Assembly: GCA_964626565.1 (NCBI GenBank)
Contig: CAZVFX010000202.1
Location: 1-8,501 of the forward strand
DNA from: CAZVFX01 sp964626565
Lineage (GTDB): Bacteria > Myxococcota_A > UBA9042 > CAIXZC01
Direction of reading: 5' to 3'
Length of the DNA: 8,501 bases
In this document: one piece after another, positions 1-4,084 of the stretch
How positions within the stretch are numbered: position 1 is the stretch's first letter
Layout: each line of letters starts with the position of its first letter
Notes under the pieces: generated by a model
What the model saw: only the letters and a program-made list of their open reading frames with translations
Told to the model about the DNA's origin: nothing
Database searches by the model: none
Position numbers and translations under genes: made by a program

Positions 1-27
1 TCAGGAACACCAGCTGCAGGTGGCGGT

Positions 28-925
28 GTGATTTTACCTGTTCGCTTCTCTAGGACACTGACCGCCGTCTTTTCGGGCATTGTCTTCATGGCTTGTGGAT
101 CGTCGACAACTAAGGCCCCTTCCCGCTCAGATATGGCAGGCGTGGAGGAAGGTCTGTCCCCGGATACCACGGGCGCCGGCACCGACCTGGGCGGGGTAGG
201 GCCCTTCGACGGCAAACCGGTTCCTCCTGAGTCCGACGTGCCGGACATAGAATTCCAGCCGGAGGTCGTTTTGCCGGAGATCGTCGGGGCCGACGCCCCC
301 CACCACCCCCCCCCCCGGCGGCCCGGAGCCCGAGAGAACGCGGAAGCGGGACTTATAATTCCAGGGGCCGGTGTTTTGGCCGCAGATCGGCGGGGCGGAC
401 GCCCCCGACCTCCCGGACGTGGGCGGCGACTTCCAGGAAGTGAAGGCGGAGGAGGTTGCCCCGCAGTTGTGCGTTTCCGATGAATGGTGTGTCGAGCAAT
501 ACGGGGCCGGGGTCTACTGCCGGGAAGAGGACGGCCAGTGTCTGCCGGTGCTCCCGAGCGGTTGCGGCTGGTGCGGCGTTGAGTGCGATCACGACGACTT
601 GTGCATCGCACTGTCCCCCAACTTGCTGTGTGACGCTGAAACCTCACTTTGCCATGAGGCCAAGCCGCTGCGCTGCTCCCTCAACCAGGACTGTGAGTAC
701 ATGGGGCCGGACTACCAGTGCAACGTGAAGAACAAGTGCATGATTCTCCCATCGGCAGAACAGGGGTGCCAGTCGAAGGAGGATTGCCCGGTTGAGCCCC
801 AGGTCACGATTTGTCACGATTCAGTGGACCCGGGGGTCTGCGCGCCACCCTGCGACAACGATGAAAGCTGCGCGCCTCTCGGGGCCGGACTTTCGTGCAA
901 TGCCGGCAATGGTGAGTGCCAGTAG
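28..925 (+). CDS. Cys-rich repeat lipoprotein, reading frame disrupted by a 106-bp duplication
   Basis: Predicted exported lipoprotein of unknown function. A GTG start at 28, with AGGTGG four bases upstream, gives an n-region with two Arg, a hydrophobic stretch and the lipobox FMAC with the lipidated Cys at residue 23. A Ser/Thr/Gly/Asp/Pro-rich acidic linker follows. The frame entered at 28 runs on to a stop at 483 as low-complexity Arg/Pro/Gly nonsense, while the sensible continuation lies in the next frame, from about 357 to the TAG at 923-925. Joining base 300 to base 407 removes 106 bp and gives one continuous protein of 263 residues. Restored residues 113-262 hold five repeats of the form C-x5-C-x8/9-C-x5-8-C, suggesting disulfide-bonded extracellular modules. 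Its downstream neighbour, 43 bp away, is another lipoprotein with a similar linker. The frame is open to the left window edge, so an earlier start cannot be excluded. The lipoprotein call is firm; the function is not recognised. Confidence 0.72.
240..406. repeat. degenerate 106-bp tandem duplication
   Basis: Bases 251-300 and 357-406 align without gaps at a constant offset of 106, with 40 of 50 positions identical. Anchors are AATTCCAG at 251 and 357, AGATCG at 278 and 384, CGGGGC at 285 and 391, and GACGCCCCC at 292 and 398. Weaker similarity extends left to about 240/346. The DNA between the copies (301-356) contains a run of 11 C and an in-frame stop, and looks like a corrupted version of the sequence after 407. 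Since 106 is not a multiple of three, the repeat shifts the lipoprotein frame. Confidence 0.75.
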
Positions 926-938
926 GAAGGCTATCTGC

Positions 939-944
939 TATAGT
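939..944 (+). promoter_or_regulatory. possible -10 element before the second lipoprotein
   Basis: TATAGT lies in the 43-bp gap between the two lipoprotein genes, with GTGCCA (916-921) as a poor -35 at a 17-bp spacing. Transcription from here would begin just before the ribosome binding site. The gap is short and the -35 weak, so co-transcription from upstream is at least as likely. Confidence 0.2.
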
Positions 945-953
945 GCCTCTAAC

Positions 954-962
954 AGGGAGGAG
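954..962 (+). promoter_or_regulatory. ribosome binding site deciding the 969 start
   Basis: AGGGAGGAG ends six bases before the ATG at 969. It picks that start over an in-frame ATG far upstream at 792, which would overlap the preceding gene by 134 bp and place the export signal inside the protein. Confidence 0.75.
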
Positions 963-968
963 AGCAAG

Positions 969-2294
969 ATGGACAGTATTGTCATGAGGGCAGTGGGATT
1001 GACTGCGCTGGTGGTTGCAGTCGCTTTTCTCAGGTGCGGTGGGGATGACGGCGGGGGTGGCGACGCCGCGACCGACGTGGCCTCGGACGTCGTGGCTGCC
1101 GACGTGACACCGGAGGTGACACCGGAAGTTTCCGCGGACTTGCCTGTGGACCTGGCTCCGGACCTGCCTGTGGAAGTTGTGCCGGAAGTGGCTGCGGAGG
1201 TGGGCATCGAGGAGATGCTCTTCAGCGAGTTCCAGCCGTGGGCGAATCCGACCCAGGACTTCATCGACTACAATACTGACAAACTGGGCCACTCCGACTT
1301 CATGCACGACATTTTCGCAATGGCCGTGTTCGAGGACCGGCTCTACTTTGGTTACGGTGACGCCAATCTGAACCTCGGCCACGACACTCCCATTGAGTTG
1401 CGGTATTGGGACGAGCCGGTGCCCGACGGGTACAAGTTCGATTTCATCGTGGACGAAGAGCAGGTTTCCCGCTATCGCATCGACGGCGACCTTTTCATGA
1501 TTCCCGGGGTGGACGCCACCGAAGATGGGCTCATGGGCAACGCCTACACCAAGCAGGCGGGAGGAGAATGGTACAAAAGCCGGACCTTGGAAGGTGGGTG
1601 GCACGTCCACGATATCGTGCGTATCGGGGAGACGATCTATGCGTGTGGCAGCGGCGGCACCAAGGACGACTACACCAACTCGACGGTGAACGCGTTCCTC
1701 TGGCGCAGCACCGACGGCGGCGAGACTTTTGAGGTGCACGTCAAGTCGCCTCATCCTGCGCCTCCCGGGGACCATCGCTATACTTCACTTCTGGCGGTAG
1801 GCGAGCAGCTTTACGTCTTCGGCTATTACTCGGACGGGCAGTTCTCCTACGCGATTGCCTACTACTTGGACGGCAGCGAGCTGAAGCTGGCTGAAGAGAT
1901 TCTCGACTTCTACGTTATCGATACTGTCCAGCTTTCGCAGGACGTTGGTCTGCTGGCCGGAGTCCGCATCGCGGATCCGTTGAAGTTCGGGATGAACGTG
2001 GTCACCTCCAACGGGTCTCAGGCTGCTCCGGCATTTGAAGGCTACACGTACATCAATTCGCAAACCCTCGGCGATGGGCGTGCCGTCATACTTTTCTTGA
2101 AGGGGGACCAATATCCGTTCCCCGAAGCCGGGTCCTGGTTGGCCACGGTGATGATTACCGACGGCGAGGCCGCAACTACCCTGGCGACGCTCTCGACTCC
2201 CATCGTGCCATCGTCTGTGGCGTTGTGGCGAGGTGACCTCTACATGGGGATTTCGGACGGCTCAGTCTGGCGGTCTGAGGGGACTGCTCCATAA
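969..2294 (+). CDS. lipoprotein with acidic linker and propeller-like (BNR/Asp-box type) domain
   Basis: Predicted 441-residue lipid-anchored, exported protein of unknown function. The N terminus is a signal peptide (Arg7, hydrophobic residues 8-21) ending in Cys23, followed by a Gly/Asp-rich tether. Arg at the -1 position of the lipobox (FLRC) is unusual. Residues of about 32-80 form a low-complexity linker of repeated Asp-Val, Pro-Glu-Val and Asp-Leu-Pro units. From about residue 85 the protein is rich in aromatic residues, with recurrent strand-turn motifs: LYFGYGD near 125, IYACGSGG near 222, LYVFGYY near 280 and LYMGISDG near 424. A clear Asp-box, STDGGETF, lies at about 247-254, as in BNR/sialidase-like beta-propellers. 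No catalytic sialidase residues were identified, so a binding or structural role is more likely than an enzyme. It follows the Cys-rich lipoprotein on the same strand and converges with the epimerase gene 12 bp beyond its stop. Confidence 0.8.
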   Translation: MDSIVMRAVGLTALVVAVAFLRCGGDDGGGGDAATDVASDVVAADVTPEVTPEVSADLPVDLAPDLPVEVVPEVAAEVGIEEMLFSEFQPWANPTQDFIDYNTDKLGHSDFMHDIFAMAVFEDRLYFGYGDANLNLGHDTPIELRYWDEPVPDGYKFDFIVDEEQVSRYRIDGDLFMIPGVDATEDGLMGNAYTKQAGGEWYKSRTLEGGWHVHDIVRIGETIYACGSGGTKDDYTNSTVNAFLWRSTDGGETFEVHVKSPHPAPPGDHRYTSLLAVGEQLYVFGYYSDGQFSYAIAYYLDGSELKLAEEILDFYVIDTVQLSQDVGLLAGVRIADPLKFGMNVVTSNGSQAAPAFEGYTYINSQTLGDGRAVILFLKGDQYPFPEAGSWLATVMITDGEAATTLATLSTPIVPSSVALWRGDLYMGISDGSVWRSEGTAP

Positions 2295-2306
2295 GCTGCA
2301 CCCGGG

Positions 2307-3371
2307 CTATTCCGGCGGGTACAACAACTCCACGATCTTCTGGCCCGTATTGCCGTCGCCGAAGGGCTGCTTCCAGGAAGGTCTGTCCCCACCTACGATT
2401 CGGGCGAGTTCGGCGACGGCCCGGCTCTCCGTCGGGGCGAGGACGTTGGCGCCGATGGCGACAGTTTCGGGGCGGTCGGTGCGGTCTGCAAAGGTCACCG
2501 CAGGGACGCCCAGCACGCACGCCTCTTCCTGGACCCCGCCGCTGTCGGTGAGCACCGCCTGTGCGTCTCGCAGCGCGGCGTGGAACTCTCCGTAACCCAG
2601 GGCCGGCAAAGCCGTTGTCAAAGGCAGCGCGTCCAGTTTCTCGGTAAGGCCGAATTCGCGGAGCCGATTTGCAGTGCGGGGATGGATCGGGAAGCGAACC
2701 CCCAGGCCCGTCGTTCGTGAGAAGCGGTCCAGCGTTCCGATGAGTTCGTCCAGTCGCTCACGGTTTTCCGTGTTGCGCTGCCGGTGAATGGTGACCAGGA
2801 TGTATCCCGGTTGAGCATGCCGGGCGCCAGGTCCCGCGCGGTGGGCGAAAAGCGCATCCACCACGGTGTTCCCAACAACGTGGACCCCTTGGGACAGACC
2901 TTCGGCAGCGAGGTTTGCTTCCGACGTACTGGTCGGAGCGAAAAGCCAGCGCGACAGGTGATCGGTGGCCACCCGGTTGTTTTCTTCGGGCATCGACTTG
3001 TCGAACGAACGCAGTCCGGCCTCCACGTGGGCGATGGGGATCCCCAGCTTGGCCGCAGCCAGCGCGCCGGCAAGGGTGCTGTTGGTGTCACCTTGCACCA
3101 CCACCAGATCCGGCTTGCAGTCGAGGAACGCCTGCTCAACCCCCTGAGCCATCAACCCGGTGCGCCGGCCCTGGGCCCCCGCACCGGAGCTAAGGTTGTA
3201 ATCGGGAGCGGGCAAATTGAGCTGCCGGAAGAAAATTTCGTCCAGTTCCGGGTCGTAATGCTGGTTAGTGTGCACTAGGATCTGTGGAATTGTGCGCGCG
3301 GAAAAAGCGCGAATGACGGGGCTAAGCTTGATTATCTCCGGTCTGGTGCCAAGAACGACGCCGGCAAGCAT
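2307..3371 (-). CDS. wecB: UDP-N-acetylglucosamine 2-epimerase (non-hydrolysing)
   Basis: Cytosolic enzyme interconverting UDP-GlcNAc and UDP-ManNAc, the entry point for ManNAc-derived sugars in surface polysaccharides. The protein has 354 residues, slightly short for a family of about 360-380. Recognisable signatures are GTRPEIIK (8-15), the NQHYDPEL segment (36-43), GDTNST with Asp95, HVEAGLRS with Glu117, MPEENNR (127-133), VGNTVVDAL (166-174), TDSGGVQEEA (275-284) and DRTDRPE (296-302), plus the C-terminal PFGDG-IVELL element. The usual HRxEN motif reads HRQRN at 196-200: His196 is kept but the Glu is Arg. The ATG at 3371 is chosen because a GGGAGG box precedes it and the sequence then reaches GTRPE at the usual distance. 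A TTG at 3422 would add 17 atypical residues. No other polysaccharide gene is visible nearby. The identity is firm; activity despite the Glu loss is an open question. Confidence 0.93.
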   Translation of the reverse strand: MLAGVVLGTRPEIIKLSPVIRAFSARTIPQILVHTNQHYDPELDEIFFRQLNLPAPDYNLSSGAGAQGRRTGLMAQGVEQAFLDCKPDLVVVQGDTNSTLAGALAAAKLGIPIAHVEAGLRSFDKSMPEENNRVATDHLSRWLFAPTSTSEANLAAEGLSQGVHVVGNTVVDALFAHRAGPGARHAQPGYILVTIHRQRNTENRERLDELIGTLDRFSRTTGLGVRFPIHPRTANRLREFGLTEKLDALPLTTALPALGYGEFHAALRDAQAVLTDSGGVQEEACVLGVPAVTFADRTDRPETVAIGANVLAPTESRAVAELARIVGGDRPSWKQPFGDGNTGQKIVELLYPPE

Positions 3372-3540
3372 GAAACCCTCCCGTCGAGAAAAGACGGTAG
3401 CAGGCCGAAAGCGGCCGGTCAAGGGATTTCCATGTAGCCGAAATAACTGCTAAAAGCGGCGACCAGATACGCCTCGAAATAGGCCCATATAGCGGGCTTC
3501 AATAGATGTTGTCGAGAAGCGAATAGTGTCATAAAGTACC

Positions 3541-3553
3541 CTCTCGACGAGAG
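3541..3553. repeat. 13-bp inverted repeat, possible operator
   Basis: CTCTCG-A-CGAGAG is a perfect 6-bp inverted repeat around one central base, the right size for a dimeric regulator half-site pair. The half-site core GTCGAGA recurs at 3383-3390 and 3511-3518 in the same intergenic region. A binding role is inference only. Confidence 0.35.
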
Positions 3554-3568
3554 AGAAAATGGGTCAAC

Positions 3569-3596
3569 TGTCGCCCCCCGACGACAAATTTTTTTT
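3569..3596 (+). terminator. weak intrinsic-terminator-like hairpin
   Basis: TGTCG (3569-3573) pairs with CGACA (3582-3586) around a C-rich loop and is followed by eight T (3589-3596). The 5-bp stem is short. It could stop rightward read-through from the lipoprotein operon across wecB before the next promoter. Confidence 0.3.
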
Positions 3597-3614
3597 AGAA
3601 AGTGCAATTTCCTC

Positions 3615-3644
3615 TTGACTTACTTCGGGGAAAATGGTTTTTAT
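3615..3644 (+). promoter_or_regulatory. sigma70-type promoter for the small repeat-protein gene
   Basis: TTGACT at 3615-3620 matches the -35 consensus at five of six bases. After an 18-bp spacer, TTTTAT at 3639-3644 is an acceptable -10. Transcription would start near 3651 and give a leader of about 37 bases ending in a strong ribosome binding site. Confidence 0.5.
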
Positions 3645-3676
3645 GGTTCATTGGTCGCTAAAACCTTATTGATAAT

Positions 3677-3683
3677 GGAGGAG
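3677..3683 (+). promoter_or_regulatory. strong ribosome binding site
   Basis: GGAGGAG lies four bases before the ATG at 3688 (six from the GGAGG core). It is a near-consensus Shine-Dalgarno and suggests the small protein is translated at a high level. Confidence 0.8.
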
Positions 3684-3687
3684 TACC

Positions 3688-3912
3688 ATGGCGGAAAAAG
3701 TTTCGAAAGTAGGCGTGAAGAAAGAATCCGGTTACCTGTACTACGTAGGCAAAGACGGCAACGTGTGGCGTTCCAAGATGGCACGGGCTGGGAAAGGCGG
3801 CGGCGGCGCTGCGAAAATCGCCACGTCCGGCGTGAAGAAAGAGTCCGGCTACCTGTACTTCATCGACAAAGACGGCGACGTCTCCCGCGCCAAGATGGCT
3901 CGGGGCCGCTAG
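3688..3912 (+). CDS. small basic protein of two tandem GYLY-KDG repeat units
   Basis: A 74-residue protein of unknown function with no signal peptide or membrane segment, so probably cytosolic. It consists of two copies of one unit: GVKKESGYLY, a short variable stretch, a KDG(N/D)V turn, then R-SKMAR or R-AKMAR. They begin at about residues 9 and 48 and are joined by a Gly/Ala-rich linker. The DNA copies start at 3712 and 3829, a period of 117 bp (39 codons), and are still closely similar. Each unit looks like a beta-hairpin (GYLYYVGKDGNVWR) with a Lys/Arg-rich tail. The overall charge is strongly positive, so nucleic-acid or anionic-surface binding is possible, but no known DNA-binding fold is recognised. 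It has its own promoter, ribosome binding site and terminator and sits alone between unrelated genes. Similar short proteins with this hairpin motif probably occur in related genomes; that is recollection, not a search. Confidence 0.85.
   Translation: MAEKVSKVGVKKESGYLYYVGKDGNVWRSKMARAGKGGGGAAKIATSGVKKESGYLYFIDKDGDVSRAKMARGR
3712..3909 (+). repeat. 117-bp-period internal duplication in the small protein gene
   Basis: GGCGTGAAGAAAGA at 3712 recurs at 3829, followed in both copies by a closely similar run of about 80 bp through CCAAGATGGC. The period is 39 codons, so frame is kept. The duplicated unit is about 27 codons and the rest is a Gly/Ala linker. Confidence 0.85.
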
Positions 3913-3930
3913 TACACGGTTCCTGAAGTT

Positions 3931-3958
3931 TTGACCGGCAGGACCTCCTGACGGTCAA
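3931..3958 (+). other. stable hairpin in the 3' untranslated region
   Basis: TTGACCG (3931-3937) pairs with CGGTCAA (3952-3958). After one G-A mismatch, CAGG (3939-3942) pairs with CCTG (3947-3950) around an ACCT loop. There is no T tract after it, so it is not an ordinary terminator. It lies between the stop codon at 3910-3912 and the real terminator, and may stabilise the transcript or serve as a protein binding site. Confidence 0.6.
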
Positions 3959-3969
3959 GAACGAGAAAT

Positions 3970-4007
3970 ACTGCCGGGTCGGACCTAGTGTCCGGTCCGG
4001 CAGTTTT
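3970..4007 (+). terminator. strong rho-independent terminator
   Basis: CTGCCGGGTCGGAC (3971-3984) pairs with 3990-4003 over 14 positions, including two adjacent wobble pairs, around the five-base loop CTAGT. An outer A-T pair extends the stem, and four T follow (4004-4007). It ends the small-protein transcript and insulates the kinase gene. Confidence 0.85.
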
Positions 4008-4048
4008 CGTTAACGGGATCCATGCTCCCTCATCTGAGTGATTAACCC

Positions 4049-4078
4049 TCGACGTTTCCTCCCCATGCAGGTTAGAAT
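4049..4078 (+). promoter_or_regulatory. possible promoter for the kinase gene, maybe leaderless
   Basis: TAGAAT at 4073-4078 matches five of six -10 bases, with TCGACG at 4049-4054 as a fair -35 across an 18-bp spacer. The -10 ends six bases before the ATG at 4085, so transcription would begin at or next to the start codon. Confidence 0.35.
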
Positions 4079-4084
4079 AGTGGC

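Larger units (their letters stand above)
3372..3687. other. divergent intergenic region with inverted repeats
   Basis: This 316-bp stretch separates wecB (leftward) from the small repeat-protein gene (rightward) and is AT-richer than its surroundings. It holds two small hairpins in the wecB leader: CCGTC/GACGG at 3381-3397 and GGCCG/CGGCC at 3403-3416. It also holds the near-palindrome CTCTCG-A-CGAGAG at 3541-3553, a G/C hairpin followed by eight T at 3569-3596, and the forward promoter at 3615-3644. A leftward frame of up to 62 residues (3607 to 3419, TTG start, with an internal ATG at 3532 preceded by GAGGG) is open, but its product looks non-descript and it is not called as a gene. Confidence 0.6.

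Noticed and set aside
804..1775. Leftward open frame of 323 codons opposite the second lipoprotein
   Set aside because: It is antisense to a well-supported lipoprotein. The product is dominated by Val/His/Arg runs that mirror the acidic linker repeats.
2299..2320. Possible bidirectional terminator between the convergent genes
   Set aside because: Only ACCCG/CGGGT pairs over a long loop, with no T tract on either side. Too weak to call.
3372..3422. Upstream TTG start for the epimerase at 3422
   Set aside because: It would add 17 Arg/Phe-rich residues before the conserved N terminus and lacks a good ribosome binding site, whereas the ATG at 3371 has GGGAGG in place.
3419..3607. Leftward 62-residue frame upstream of wecB
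   Set aside because: It has a TTG start, overlaps the forward promoter and inverted repeats, and its product has no recognisable features. An internal ATG at 3532 with a GAGGG box leaves a 37-residue leader peptide possible but unsupported.
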